This document shows, piece by piece, positions 11,914 through 24,639 of a stretch of 64,000 bases of DNA (positions within the stretch are counted from its first letter, which is position 1; every line of letters begins with the position of its first letter). The stretch spans positions 2,419,501 through 2,483,500 of the forward strand of contig JAMJFZ010000770.1 in the NCBI GenBank assembly GCA_026225945.1, written 5' to 3'. The notes below the pieces were generated by a model. That model did no database searches. It worked only from the letters and a program-made list of their open reading frames with translations, and had not been told where the DNA came from. A program made the translations under genes and the position numbers. The stretch is from Cricetomys ansorgei (Eukaryota; Chordata; Mammalia; Rodentia; Nesomyidae).

Positions 11914-12622
11914 AAAAAGTTCCAAAAATTAGTTTAATGCTAACTTTTGCATAGACCAGAGAATACAAGAAAAAAAAAATGTTACTGACAAGGAAATAAG
12001 GAGAAAAGAGCTAATAATAAAGATCTGCAGGCTAAGTGTAACATTAGTTATTCTATGTATACGTATCCTTTTCTGAACTTTGAAAATAGATAAAAGTGGT
12101 ATTTACTCTCTGTTCTGCCAAAAGCAAAACAAACAAGAAGAATCCTGAGGCATAGGAAAATCTCAAATAGGATTTTAAATCATAGCGCCAAAGGCTGTTT
12201 TTATCAATGAGAGTAAAATAATAAATGAAAATTGATTTTGAAATACATATCATCTAACAATTATCTAAGGAAGTAAATAGTGTCCTTAAAAGAAAGCCTG
12301 AAAAAAACTAGCCCATGTAGATCAACAGGGCTGAGGATACTTGGACCAATACAAGCAAAAGAAATAAATAAAATCTCGGAAGGAGTTGCTCTTATCTGTA
12401 GCATGGAGAAAGAAAGATTTGAGGGTTTTCTTTTTTTTTTGGTTTGTTTGTTTGTTTTTACAGAACATTTTCTGTTAATGTGAAATTAAATTTCATATTT
12501 TAAAATATTTGATTCTTCAATATTATATCAGTATCAAGAACAACCATTAAATTATATATTTGTACTTAGACCTCTGCTTCTATATTTATGAGATGCATAA
12601 ACTAATAAAAATATCGCCATTT

Positions 12623-12699
12623 GGCCAGTGGTGGTGGTGCACACCTTTAATCTTAGCACTCGAGAGTCTCACTAATTCGCAAAAAAAAAAAAAAAAAAA
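12623..12699 (+). mobile_element. B1 SINE, 5' head fused to poly(A)
   Basis: GGCCAGTGGTGGTGGTGCAC and ACACCTTTAATCTTAGCACT are the B1 head. After the AGCACTCGAGAG word about 15 bases follow, and then a run of about 19 A at 12681-12699. The B1 body is missing, so the copy is internally deleted. The extra GGTGG in the head is the form common in cricetids and rat rather than mouse. Confidence 0.75.
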
Positions 12700-13265
12700 T
12701 GATTCACTAATTACTCACTCACCTGCCGAACACTGAATTTGGATTTAAGAAGTATTGACTCCCAACACATTATCTCTACCACCATAACCACCTAAAAGGA
12801 ACCTAGTCCCGTTCCTATATGCATTTTGATATGTGCATACCAGTCTTAGAAACTACCTTTCAATCAAAGACTTCTAATTTAAAGCCTTATTTGTTAGATG
12901 CTTGTAAGATTTGCTCTTTAATACAGGTTATAATCCTTAAAATATCATGTTATAAACTTTGTACCATTTAAAATATTAAAACAGCCAGGACAAAGATACT
13001 TACCCCTAATATACAATTCAAATTCTGTAACAGAAAGAGTACAAAGCATTCATTCCAAAATGTGTGCCTATAGTAAACTGATCTTTAATGTATATCTCCA
13101 CTAACAATAGCCAGTCAGCACTGTTGGAACCAGAAAAGTACCTTAAATCACTGCAGGAAAAAAAAGATGCCTGCAATGGATAATATGATCAGGTTGGTAG
13201 AAATCAGAATCCCCTAAGATACACATCTCTAAATGAGTCTGGAAGGGAGTTTCCAGAGAGTTTTA
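12700..13265. other. intron, no gene seen
   Basis: Unique AT-rich sequence. No repeat or gene recognised. Confidence 0.4.
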
Positions 13266-13527
13266 ACTAAGAAGGGAAAATCCACTGTGAATGTGGGCAG
13301 CACTGCGCCATGGGTTAGGGTCCCAGATTAAGTAAAAGTAAGAGAAAAAGGAGCATTAGAATTCAGCCTCCTCCTCTTCTTGGATGTGGATATAATAAGG
13401 CCCAGAGCCTCATGCTCCCCACTATGATGACTATATCTTCAAATAAGGAGTCACAATTAACCCTTTCTCCCTTAAGTTGCTTCTTTTCAGATATTTGGTC
13501 ACAGTAATGAGAAAAGTAACTAATATA
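13266..13527 (+). mobile_element. MT-type MaLR LTR, 3' part
   Basis: GAATGTGGGCAGCACTGCGC, TGGGTTAGGGTCCCAGA, TCCTCTTCTTGGATGTGGAT, CTCATGCTCCCC, ATTAACCCTTTCTCCCTTAA and a terminal GGTCACAGTAATGAGAAAAG follow the MT LTR order. The 5' half (the CAACTTGAC region) is absent. Other copies in this window at 36.7, 48.2 and 54.1 kb allow direct comparison. Confidence 0.75.
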
Positions 13528-16334
13528 ATGTGATACAAGTTGGTGAAAGGGTTCTTGTGTCCAAACAACCTGTTGATATTTTTACTCATCCCCAGATCAG
13601 TGTATTACTAGAAAACATCATCTTGCATGAAGCAGGTGGCTCACAGAAGACTACATATTTATATAGTAGATCATTCCACATTGTAAAGAATCAAAACTCA
13701 TTCCCTCCTTGCTTAGAAAGCCATCAGATCGAGAGATATGGTTGCAAACTATGTCAGAATGTACATAATATTTCAGTTCCATGACTATGAAGGCATGAAA
13801 ACAGCCACTCACTACAGGTCCCACCTTATAAGATCAACACATTATCACGATTTCAAAGCATACATTAAGGCTATATTTCCATGAGCCCCACCATGATTCC
13901 CACTTTCCCCATTTCACCTTTGCTACAACCATTCCTCAGAACACAAAGGAAGCACTACTATTCCTGGTCAAAGTGGATTTTCAATTGAGCCATTCCTGAT
14001 TACAGAGTGATGTTCCTCTATGTTCCTGTCTGCACAAATCCTGTCTGTTCATTAGATCCACCCCTTACACTTAAGCTCCAATTTCCTGTCTCCTATGTAT
14101 GGGATATTTTATCACTCCCTTTTAAAAACAAAGTGAATCTTCATTGAGGATGCCTCATGCTCAAAATCAATTCCTCCAATTACACTGTCCAAAGTCAATC
14201 TAGTCAGCACACCCTTTAAAAGCCTTTCAACTCCAATGATGAACTCAAGTTCAGCCACTGAGTACTGCAGGCCCTCCTGCCCTTCAGGTATGTCCAGCAG
14301 TCAAAAGGCAAAGCTGGTAACTCAGGATCAGCAGCAGGAGTGGCCCAAATATGGCTCCAAGAAGGAATAATAAATAACCCAGTGTCTACCCTGGAGTGTC
14401 ATCATACTGGCCAGAGTGAGTACTCATCTCTCTGCACTTCCTTTCTATGGTATCAGCTTTTCTCAAGTTAAAATGAAATTCCAAATGTAAATTTTGTTCT
14501 GTCCAGAGGCATTCACTGACTGATATGGACCACCTAGAGTTAAATCAGTCCAATGTCAGGACCCTGAAAGTAACTTCCTGTCCCAGTCATCTCATTCTCT
14601 TCTTCAAAAACATTGTCTTGTTCACTAATCTTTATACAACCAGTCAAGTTCCTTTGACAGGTTCTAAAACTCCAAATAAGAGATAATTTAATCACCAAAT
14701 GCAGTTCTAGAGCAAGGAGAATGTCACAGAGGTCCTAAGAACCACAAGCAGGGAAGAGTCCCCTTGTGAAAACAGATCTAAAGATCTAAAGTTCCCACCC
14801 CTATTTCTCCAAACCTTTTAACAGCTTCTGTACCAATCGTTGCAAGGATATATGAACAAACTATCTTGGATTCAAAGGATAGTATCTCCAGCATGGTGGA
14901 GATAAACTTGTTTCCTGATCAGGACAATCAGCATAATATCTTCCTACTAAAGTAGATACCTTTCCTAGAAACCTCTTAAAAGCCTGGGATTTCCTAAACT
15001 AAAGTTGATACACAGATCTACCCTGTACAGATATAAACTGGGACATTGAGCATTGCTTATGAGTAACATAAACATCTGGAGTACAATGAAATGAGGAGGA
15101 CATGAAGACCAGCATGCCTGTTATTCTTGAGTATTAGGAGTCTCCTATCTTGCAATAACATCTCTACAACCTGTGACAACTTGCAAATTCCAAATATATT
15201 GACCCTTGGTGGTTCCTGACACCTTAAGGATGTTAAGTTCAATTTGTTCAATTAGAAGTTTCCAGTTTAAAAAGTAAAAACCAAAGTTATTCCATCAAAC
15301 CTATCAGTCTAACAGCAATGGCAGAGGTGAGTCTCAAAAGCATGAACTTGATACTTTCTGAAGAAGCCACTCTTAGCTGAAGATCTTACAGAATAATTAA
15401 ACCCTAGAATGTCTGTCATTGGTCATTCTGACAACTGAGAATGTTGCAGATGGAGTCAAAGTTGTCTTTGGCTACTTTTAACTCCATCTAATAGCCTTTT
15501 ACTTTTAGCCTTTGCATCTGACCTAACACCTTTGTTGATACTGGTAAAATTTAGAATGTATTCTTAGCAGTCCATCAACTAAAGCTAAGATTGTTATAAC
15601 ATCCAAAACTTGCTTTTGCCCACTGACCCAATATATGATAAATGTGGTAACATGATATTCTTCTGCTCTGTGACTATTAAAGTTTATGTAATCTTTCCAT
15701 ATATATAACAGGTTTTTCAGGGTCACACGAATCCATGCTCTCAGATTTTGATCACTTATATTTGGCTATGAAGAGATCACTCTGTTTCTTTGGATCATGG
15801 GTTATGTTTTGTTTCAATAAAACAAAAGCATTATGAAGACTTAAAGAAACAAACTATGAAGTGTGAGGTTTTATGACTTAGTGATGGGATATTTGACTAC
15901 AACTAAAGTTAAAGATAGGAAAATCAGAATGCTTCTAAAAGAGAAATGGGAAAATTTTCTGGAGTTATCAGTAATTGTCTAAATCCTAGTTGGATTATTG
16001 GTCATGATTATAACCCACAACTGTAAAAATGTATCAAGTTATAAAGAATGAGCATTTGGATGAATTTAAATCATATCTAAAAGAAAGCATAAAAATCTAC
16101 AGGTTTCTAGAGGTTGAATTTGTAGCTGTTCATTTTAGCTTCAGCTCAAAATGTTTCACAAAACCACAAAGACAAACATTGATGACTTTTACATATATGC
16201 TGTCTACCATGCTTTATAAAGAGGCAGCTGCAGTGTAGGAATTTAAAAGTATTTACTCTGGAGTTATGTCACTTTTGTGTATACTCAAATTTTTCAAGTA
16301 TCAGGCTGGAGACTCCATAAACTCTTCATGCATA
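13528..16334. other. intron, no gene seen
   Basis: Long unique stretch. The part from about 13.9 to 14.9 kb is less AT-rich than its surroundings but has no open frame or splice signals I trust. The part around 13640-13900 may contain an old reversed LTR, unassigned. No RNA gene recognised. Confidence 0.45.
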
Positions 16335-16700
16335 AAATTCATAATTTTATTGTATTTTTCCATTCTTTGAGAAATTCTTATATGTATACAAAAAAATATA
16401 TCGTATTAAGCCCCTATCTCCTGCTTCTAACTCCTAGGTTCCACTCAACATGTTCTCCCAACTTCATTTCTTCTTTTTTTCTTATTCTGATTCCCCACTA
16501 AGTCCAGTTAGTGCTGCCCATATGCATATAGGTGGAGGACCAGCCACCAGAGCATGGGATCCTACAAGTAGCCATACTCTAAAAAGAAAAAGAAAAGAAT
16601 TCTCCCTTCTCTAACAACTATCAACTGCCAATTTCTCCTCAGTAAATTACCTGGTCTCATATTGTTATAGCAATAGAAGATAAGCCAGGACACCCTACAT
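16335..16700 (-). mobile_element. probable old rodent L1 (Lx-like) fragment
   Basis: CCACTAAGTCCAGTTAGTGC, TGCCCATATGCATATAGGTG, GACCAGCCACCAGAGCATGG and CATCTTAA-type then AACTATCAACTGCCAATTTC resemble a common rodent repeat I associate with the non-coding end of Lx-type L1, in reverse. The terminal TTGTTATAGCAATAGAAGAT could instead be an LTR end. Family and orientation need a repeat search. Confidence 0.4.
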
Positions 16701-18432
16701 TAAATTAGTTACATTATCCTTAATCTGTTTCTAACATTTATCATCCATTTCATTCAAAGCATCTCCTATGTTATCACACAGTGTATTTACCTATTAAAAA
16801 TGTATAACTTTTATGTTTTTATTTAATAAATTCTAAATAAGTATTTCTTCTATTTTGTATCTATTATTATATATACATGAAGGGTAAGGAACTTTCATTC
16901 AGTTTCATTCAGTTACCATTGTAAATGGGAAATCTGAAGGACTATGAAATGAGAAATATTGATCATAAAGGGGTAAACTTGAGCATATTGGGTTCTGCTT
17001 TCAATTCTCCCCAGGAGTAAAACTTTAACTAAGAGTAATGGTGAGTGCTGACTGTAATTAGCAAACTAAGTATGGTCTTCCAGCAAATGCAGTCTTTCTT
17101 TGCTTAGTACTTATAATGCCTAATGTTCAACAGGAACACAATAAAAGAAGACAAGATTCAGTCTTTTTTTTATTTTAATCCCATGATTAAGTAATATTAT
17201 ATTTGTTTTGGTCTTTAGGCCCTCTTCTTGAACTTTTAAAGTACAAAGCAATATCATGTACTGGATATAAAAAGTGGAAAGAATAGAAATGGTGATTTTT
17301 TTCAAGCTATACTTTATCTAAGAGGCAGCTTTGCAGAAAAGGTTATAGCTTACTTCAGTGATCCACTGTAATTGCTTAGACAACAAAATGTTACAGAAGG
17401 GGAAAGATATTTTAATTACAAAAATTTTCATTTGTGTCTGAGAAGTAAGAGTACATTACATATATAAATTCAACAAGGTTTGGGCTTCCTTCTCCTTTCC
17501 TGCTAGACTGGAACAATCCATCTGAAAACCTAGCTTTTAATTGCACTACTTGGCTCCTCAAATTGAATAAAATATGTGCAAAGAGACACTTTGGCTTGTC
17601 TTCATTATACAGCATTTTTTCATCCTGAGATTTTTTGTAAAAATGAACTTATTATTCACAGAAACATTCCCAGAAGTGTTTGAATTATGACTGAGAAACC
17701 CGTCAAAGTTTCTGACTTGTTACTAAATTCCTTGGATCTTCAACACAGCAGTCTGGACAGCTTTTACTCCAGGTTCCAAAGCAAAGACAATGTACTTTTG
17801 AAAAATTGCCAAATGCTCACTGCCTAAAGGCAGAAAGTTCTAGACTCCTTCAACTTCCTTTCCAAATTAACTTTTTTCACTCAAACTGACTCAATTTCCT
17901 TCTCTCCTCAGTCTTACTTGGGACCACAGAATCTCTTAAAACACTAGTTGTTTTCTTTCTGTTCTTCTTCTTCTTTTCCACACTGAGGTATAAGGGTTGC
18001 CTAAAGAGTAAGTCTGAGTCACATTGACACATGATCTGTTTTTCTTTACCTTCTAACTGTACTAGTTGCCATTTCCTATTGACAACTACTATCCTTAGCT
18101 TAGGTCTTGGTATGCACCACTCTCATGTTCTTAAAGTTTAAAACATGGTGCTGATTTTTCCATGCCAAGCCACCCTGAAACTTTCTCCAATGACTAACTC
18201 TTAGCCAGTCATCATGATTCAGTTTTGTTCCCTCCAGCAAGCCTTCTATGTCCTTTTTGTTGACTCTCAGCTTACCGTCCTCTGCATACAGCTCCTATTA
18301 TTGAATAATCAGAGCCAAACCAACCAAATCAATATCTACTCCAAAGTTCTTTATGCAATAACTCTTCATCTGCTCCTCCTGCAGCAATACCCGACACACA
18401 GGAAAACATTTTAAATCTATTGAGTTTATAAA
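16701..18432. other. intron, no gene seen
   Basis: AT-rich unique sequence. A short (TTC)4 tract sits at 17962-17973. No gene or clear repeat was recognised. Confidence 0.45.
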
Positions 18433-18545
18433 AGAGCAGGACATGGTGGCGGGAGCCTGCTTCTAATGTCAGTACCTTGCATGCTGAGGCAAAGGACTGG
18501 CAAGTCTAGTTTAGCCTGGAATACATGGCAAAGAGAGAGGTGGAG
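18433..18545 (+). mobile_element. old B1-related SINE
   Basis: AGCAGGACATGGTGGCGGGA, CCTGCTTCTAATGTCAGTAC, GCATGCTGAGGCAAAGGACT and TTTAGCCTGGAATACATGGC follow the 7SL/B1 order (…gtggtggcgcctgtaatcccagcac…gaggcaggag…cagcctgg…). It is very diverged, consistent with a proto-B1 class copy. Confidence 0.6.
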
Positions 18546-19334
18546 GAGGATAACGTATACTGGACAAATAGCCTGTGGACCTGAAAGAGTTCATAAATTT
18601 CAGAGTTTGAAGTGGACTTGAGAAATCTCCTTCTAAACGTATGACTGAGATTTTTAAAACTTAAAGTGATTGTTCTTAATAGCACAAAGAGGATAGGGGG
18701 AAAGTCAGTGTATACATCCCATCCTTCAAAAATGCTGAACAGTCCCCCAGGAAAAAGTATCTTGGGAAAGAATGAGTCAGGTGGAAAACCATCTCAATAG
18801 CAAGCACACAGGTGTAGGAAATGCTTGAGAAGCTCTCTGTAGTTTCTTCCTCCTGGGTTGAAAGATGCTGCCTGTTTGTACCTACGATTAAGAACCAGCT
18901 TTTGCAACAGTCACTAATATTCCCAGTGAGAGGTTGGCACACTATGAAGAGGAGCAAGCCTTTCTCATGAGCTTCAAGGTATCCTCACATCTGATAATCA
19001 CTAATTTTAAAACGCAACATAAATGCAGTCAACATAGACCAAGGAAGAAATGGAAACGGGACGGGTGAAGGGAGTGGACTAAGTGTAAAGGTTTCAGAAA
19101 TCAAAACTGTGAGATGTGGTACTTCCTTGGAATTTTTAAAAATCAAAACCCTTCGAATTGCTCTCGAAACTGGAGCACAGAAAACTTCAACTGAGTACAG
19201 AATTGGGCTCCAAGAATGGCTGCCACAGGAAGAACAGGAAGCCCAGCTCCTGCCTGCATATTCTCTTTAAAGCAGCCTGGGAGAGGAGCAGGAACAGGCG
19301 GCCACCTGTGGGTTGGAAGCAAGGTTCCCTGCCA
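18546..19334. other. intron, no gene seen
   Basis: Unique sequence leading into the CpG island; base composition rises from AT-rich to GC-rich after about 19200. Overlapping short frames on both strands across 19143-19528 reflect the GC-rich composition, not a gene I recognise. Confidence 0.4.
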
Positions 19335-19475
19335 GGGCAGGCAGCGGTAGGCGGAGCTCAGCTTGGGTCCATAGGGCAACCAGCTCCTCTGCTGGGAAGG
19401 AAGAGGACGGAGTAGCTGCCCTAGCCCTGGCCCTAGCTCCGGAGTTGCTACAACGCCAGAATCCTTGTCGCTGCA

Positions 19476-19489
19476 GTTCCCATAGCAAC
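19476..19489 (+). promoter_or_regulatory. RFX X-box-like motif
   Basis: GTTCCCATAGCAAC matches the palindromic RFX consensus GTTGCCATGGCAAC at 12 of 14 positions. It sits inside the CpG island core. Confidence 0.55.
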
Positions 19490-19538
19490 CGTGGCACCCT
19501 CAAAGGGCCCACCAGAGATGCTCTCTAGGTCAGAGGTC

Positions 19539-19552
19539 ATCTCCGTGGCAAC
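19539..19552 (+). promoter_or_regulatory. second RFX X-box-like motif
   Basis: ATCTCCGTGGCAAC matches the RFX consensus at 10 of 14 positions, with an intact GGCAAC half-site. It lies 63 bp from the first motif. Confidence 0.4.
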
Positions 19553-19602
19553 GGAAACTTCCCGCCGGCGCGACGGTGGCTCAAGCGGGCTGCTTCCGCC
19601 GC

Positions 19603-19612
19603 ATTGCGCAAC
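19603..19612 (+). promoter_or_regulatory. C/EBP-type palindrome
   Basis: ATTGCGCAAC differs by one base from the ideal C/EBP site ATTGCGCAAT. It sits at the 3' side of the CpG island. Confidence 0.45.
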
Positions 19613-19660
19613 TTAGCAGAGCCCCCGCGCCAGAAACTTGCTGGTGACTGTCACTGCAAG

Positions 19661-22600
19661 CCTAGAAGGAATGCAACTGCTGGGTCAGGCTGGAAGGAAA
19701 CCCGCTCCTTGCAGCCTGTTCTGGTCACCAGCTTCAGCTGGATCTCCAAGGGGTTTCCATGCTGAGAACTGATCAGAGCTGCAGAATTTTAAGACTCGCA
19801 GCTTTGCACAGACCAAATGTTAGCAAGGGCCTCTATCCAAAGCCATAGCTTCTGCCAAACTTTGGAGTCCCTGATACAAAGTTCAAGCCTCTCATACCAA
19901 TGGTACAGTGGCCCAGAATCCTTCACCCTATTAAAGTGGTTCTTGGAAAAAGGAAACAAAATAGTTGGGTGGTTGGACATACATGGACCCAAGAATTTGG
20001 AAAAATCACTGCAAAAGAACAAAATATTAGAAATGAGAAGACTTCTTTAGAGACAGTTGCCAACCAATAACCACAATAGATAGATAGATGATGATAGATA
20101 GATAGATACCATAAAGGAGGGTAGCAAGGATTGTCCTAGAGAAAGAAGCTCCAAAAAGAAATAGAGGAACAAGATATTCAACTTTGGCAGAAAAGAAGGA
20201 AGAAACAGAAAATAAAATTAAGCCGGCCCTGCCTCATAGGGAAACAGCCTTCATTTGTGATTTTGTTCAGAGAATGCAATTAACCCTGTGGCTTGGGTTT
20301 CAGAGAAGGTTCAGGCTTGAATACCTTGGGTTTTTCAGATTCAGTACACTCTGTAAACTCACCCAGATATACAAAGAACCAGATACATGCCACTGCTGGC
20401 ATTTTCACTTACCTACTTATGTTGTGTGTTAATTTAGTCTAGTTTTGTCTTCTGGTTTACTCTTTTCATTCAGAAAAGAAGTGAACACTGAATGAGCAAC
20501 TATCATACTGCCAGTGACACAGCACTGTTTTTCAGCCTTTTAGAGCCATCAACTTTTCATTATTCATCTTACTGTAACATTTTACAAATGTGCTATATAT
20601 CACAAACAGAAAGCTTTGCCAGGAGACAGAAAGTACAGTAGTACCCAACACTACTGTCAGTACTCTCTAAAACAGGTTCTCTGTAAACGTGTTCCTTGTT
20701 CTTCCTTTGACCTCCATGTTTACAAAGTGCTAAGAGTTCTTCCTTTTGACTTCCCTATTCACCCTACCTTTTTGACCAAAGTAAAAGCATTATTTTGTAG
20801 CAACTAGAAGAATACACAAGAAAAACATCATGATACAGCAATCTTTTCAAAATAGAATAATAAAAAACTGGCATCATATTTCAGGAAATAAATTAGAAAT
20901 TGAGCAATCTCCCTCAGAAAATTCCCTGCCCTTCAATGCCCACGTTCAGTTCAGACCTGGAGCTGATGCATGGTGCACAGACTAAAGGCTTAAGGAACAA
21001 TATATAGACCAGGCAGTAACAGGTGGATATATAAGTAGATCTGTTCCTGAACCATATTGACCTGAGAGTAGGTAGGGCTAAGTTTGGCATCAAAAGCTTT
21101 TTGTTTGTTTTTCAACTCTAGGCATAAAGCAATGACTGGTTTATATTTCACAGAGGCAGAATTTCTGCCACACTTTTCAAGTGTTCCAACTGTTTCCCCT
21201 TAAGGCATAAAAAAACTATTTGGAATAAATTCTTCCATTTTGATACATATAACATAGTATTTATAGAAAACTTATGAGTCAGTGTGAATGAGGCATAATG
21301 CCAAAATGTGCAAAGGAATGAAAACGTTGGTTGTTGTCTTTGTTACCATTTGTATGAAAACACAAAACTTTCCAATGTATGTCTTACTAAAATATGGGAG
21401 GCTGGGTTCAAATATTGTAAAGGAATAGTTCACTGTGGGAAATGTGAAGCACAGTATAGAGTCAGCTTTAGCACATTCAAAGAGTGATATATCATTTGAA
21501 CAACATCATCTGTATTGTTGAAGTTGATTTTACATTATTATGCATTGATTTTATACTTGTTAACTTGGATGTCAACTTCAAGAAAAGAAAAATTCACTCT
21601 ATTAGCAAGTCAGTACTTGGAAGCCTAGCTAAAAATGCTATATTTGGTTCATAAAGTAGCACTGCTCTGTTTAACTCACTTTACTACCTCAGTAGCTAAA
21701 ACTTGCTGAGTAGAATCTAGGCCCAACTTAATTTAAGAATGTTACAGGAATGGTCCACCTGTTTCCTGTTCTAGCCATGCTATCTGAATTTGATGCTTTC
21801 ATTTGTTGTACATTTGGTGTTTAGAAATATAGGTCTTGCCAATTTTTGGCTGACCCAGTACTACACAACCCTAGGATAAGACTACAGGCTAAGAAAAAGG
21901 GGAAAGGGGTATTTACTCTTTTTTCCTTCCCTATCTTCCTATATTCTCACTTCAAAAGGTTATGACAGCCCTAGATACAAATAGTTTTAAAAAAATTTAC
22001 ATGTAAATGAGTTACCATAACATACCAGGTATTTGGAGTACCTAAAACAATTATTATAAAACAAAAGTGGGGCTTAAAGATATCAAGGACAGTAGGAAAC
22101 AGAAGGTGCTAATGACTGCTATCAACCTCTACTTGTCCTGGGGCTAAATTACTCAGTAGATAAGGGGCTGAGTTCAGTAAAGGGAACATCAAAGGCCATG
22201 AGTCTGTGGAATGTTCTTAATGCACTCTGTGGAACTATGCCTAAGTAATCTGCTTCCTAAATATTCTCCCATCACAGACACCTGTACTCAAAAAAAAAAA
22301 AATTCTCACACATAGGAATACATCTTAAAATCTGAGTTTTCCAAAGTCCTAGAGTATGGTAAGGAGGCTTGGGGTTCTTGTGTATATTGGGTACTGCATG
22401 TGAAAGAGTCTCTGATTTCCTTTACTTGTTTTATGAATCTTGAGAGATAGCAATGACACAACCTTAGTACTTACCATCCACATTTATTATCTTACCATTC
22501 TTTGTTTCAAGAGCAGTGACCTAGATTATTTCCTAAACCAGCCTGTTAGGTATACAATGACTATTCTAAACTATTATAATAGTTCAAAAAAGCATATCAA

Positions 22601-23374
22601 GTCTCCTCCAGGCAAAATAAGCACCTTGAACTTAATACTCCTATTTAATGATTTGCCTAAAATACAGTTACCTTGTATGACTCATACAGCAAAAGCTACA
22701 GCAGGTAACATTTCTTCTAGAAGCACAGCTATTGCTCTACTAGGAAAATAGGAGAAAGTAGGACATTCGAGCACCCGTGTGCATCTAAATGTGTCCTCAG
22801 ATAATCACTATACTGTGAAATAAAATACTTTTATGAAATTAGCAGATTTAAATAAAACAAAATTTAGGCTATTGTGATTTAGTTGTAGCCCAAATACATG
22901 TTGTGTGTGGTGTGTTCTTTTATGGTTAGATTTACATAGCACAACTACAGAACAAAGTAGTACTATAGAGTTGATTAACAACTTCTGAGTTAATTTCACC
23001 CTTGAATCCATGCTTCTATTATCTGCTTATTTTTACACTAGGCTGTTCTAAAATTATCATAAGTCTTTAGCCCAATTCGCCACACTTGTCAATGATTTCA
23101 GAACTAAAAATAATCAATAAATTATTTCATAACTTGCAAAGATTGTCAAGAAGAGCCAATCTAAAATATAACTGAAATAATAAGGGATACTTGGCATCCA
23201 ATTCCCTAGTGCTTGGCAGCATTCTGTCATGATTTTTAGTTTGAAACCAGTTAATTGTCTTCCTTTGAGAGTTAAGATCAAATAATAGGTAGTAGTCAAT
23301 CTGTTGTTTTTGGTTTTTTTGTTTGTTTGTTTGTTTGTTTTGACAAGTTAAGAGGATTTTAGTCCTTGTTTTGT
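19661..23374. other. intron, no gene seen
   Basis: Unique AT-rich sequence with a (GATA)n tract at 20079-20107 and a (TTTG)n run at 23311-23340. The part 22640-22750 weakly resembles a MIR 3' half. No exon, RNA gene or young transposon was recognised. Confidence 0.45.
20079..20107. repeat. (GATA)n microsatellite
   Basis: Short run of ATAGATAGATAG words interrupted once by ATGATG. Confidence 0.85.
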
Positions 23375-23548
23375 TTTATTTATTTTATTTTATTTTATTT
23401 GTTTTTTGAGACAGGATTTCTCTATTGTAATTCTGGTTGTCCTGAAACTCACTCTGTAGACCAAGCTGGCCTTGAACTCACAGAGATCCACCTTCATAGA
23501 GATCTGCCTGCCTCTGCCTCTCCCTCCCAAGTGCTGGGATTGAATGGG
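23375..23548 (-). mobile_element. B1 SINE
   Basis: Plus strand: a TTTTA-rich run (the poly(A) tail complement), TTTTTTGAGACAGGATTTCT, CTGTAGACCAAGCTGGCCTT, GAACTCACAGAGATCCACCT and CCAAGTGCTGGGATTGAATG. This is B1 in reverse, with an inserted CATAGAGATCTGCCTGC repeat of the body and the distal head lost. AACTCACAGAGATCC is the non-mouse form at that site. Confidence 0.9.
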
Positions 23549-24639
23549 TGAGCCTTGTGAAAGTGAGCTACATGGTTTGACACATCAATGTTCCATTTAA
23601 AAAAAAAATATCCTAAATGTTCTGACTTTCAGTTCAGACTGAAATCTCTGGCAATCCAAGACTTAACTATCCTATTAGAGTAGTCAGTGATGTTGTCAGA
23701 CACACAGTGGGTTAACCCATCACTTCACTCAAGTACATTAACACATATAAGCTGCAAAATAAATTGCTCCTAAAAAATAATCATTTGTTTAACACCTTCC
23801 AAAACATTTTTAAAAGGGGAAACTATTCTAGAGAAATAAAAGTGGATGGGACGGGGAAGTGTAGTAAAAAGGTCTTGAACTGATAGGGGGTGGAAAGAAT
23901 CAGCATTTCCAGTTTACAATGAAACTGTTTACAAAAAATTGTTTACAATGAAAATATAAGGCCTCAGAACAAACTTACTGCTTTTCCCTGCTGATTTATT
24001 TCCCACTCACCAATACTATGGAAGGCTGATATCGAGCTCCTTAGACAAATGGCTAAGTTGCAAAAAAGAAAGGCTTTATACTGTGTTCTTTTCTCAGAAA
24101 AGAGCTAAGTCTTTTCACAGAAAAGCACAAGAAAGCTTCAAAGGGCCACTATTTTTATGGTGTGAATAGTAGCCTCTCCCTCTCAACTACAGCCTTTGAC
24201 CTGTCCCACTTTGGGAAGTCCTGCAGACAGCTATTTAATGTCCAGACCATGAACCGGAGCTGCAGATGTAGGTGGGTATTATTTGAACCAGGTATTTGAA
24301 CCAGTGTCAGGCTGGATGCCAATTACTGGAGAGTATACTTCTGGACTGAATCAGTATGGTGATAAGTAAGGTGACCAGTTTGCTGTCTCCTTGAATATGT
24401 GTCAGGATGGAAACATCGTTTCAGAGTTGCTAAACGCTGAGTAGTTAAAGAACAAAAGGGTGAAAGGACAGGAGACAGAGAAGGAAACTGGTTACATAGG
24501 GCATAGATCTAGAACACAGAGATAAGGGCTATAGGACAGAGGCAACAACTCCACTGCAGCAGCCAGCCCTTCTGGAAGTCAAGAGCTGACTCCTCCCAGA
24601 ACCTTTATAGTTCCTTAAGTATCTCAGCTAGGGGCAACT
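23549..24639. other. intron, no gene seen
   Basis: Unique sequence becoming less AT-rich towards the promoter. A small duplication of TATTTGAACCAG occurs at about 24279-24303. No transposon recognised. Confidence 0.45.

Larger units (their letters stand above)
10443..12622. other. intron, no gene seen
   Basis: AT-rich sequence with an ID-like remnant (11734-11800), a tandem duplication (11833-11913) and a T11/TTTG run at about 12430-12461. Open frames are short and unsupported. Confidence 0.5.
19335..19640. promoter_or_regulatory. intronic CpG island, probable unannotated promoter
   Basis: About 17 CpG dinucleotides fall within 19440-19627, while CpG is scarce elsewhere in this intron. The core includes CCCGCCGGCGCGACGGTGGC. 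Several GCAAC/GTTGC half-sites line up here, two of them as RFX X-box-like motifs, along with a C/EBP-type palindrome. RFX factors drive ciliary and testis genes from compact CpG promoters (known). The island lies about 6.5 kb 3' of FGF14 exon 1B. I see no coding exon or strong splice donor next to it, so transcript and direction are unknown. Confidence 0.6.

Noticed and set aside
17962..17973. (TTC)4, i.e. GAA on the FGF14 strand, as the counterpart of the SCA27B repeat in FGF14 intron 1
   Set aside because: Only four units, and the human repeat lies far deeper in the intron, about 240 kb from exon 1B as I recall. There is no evidence of orthology.
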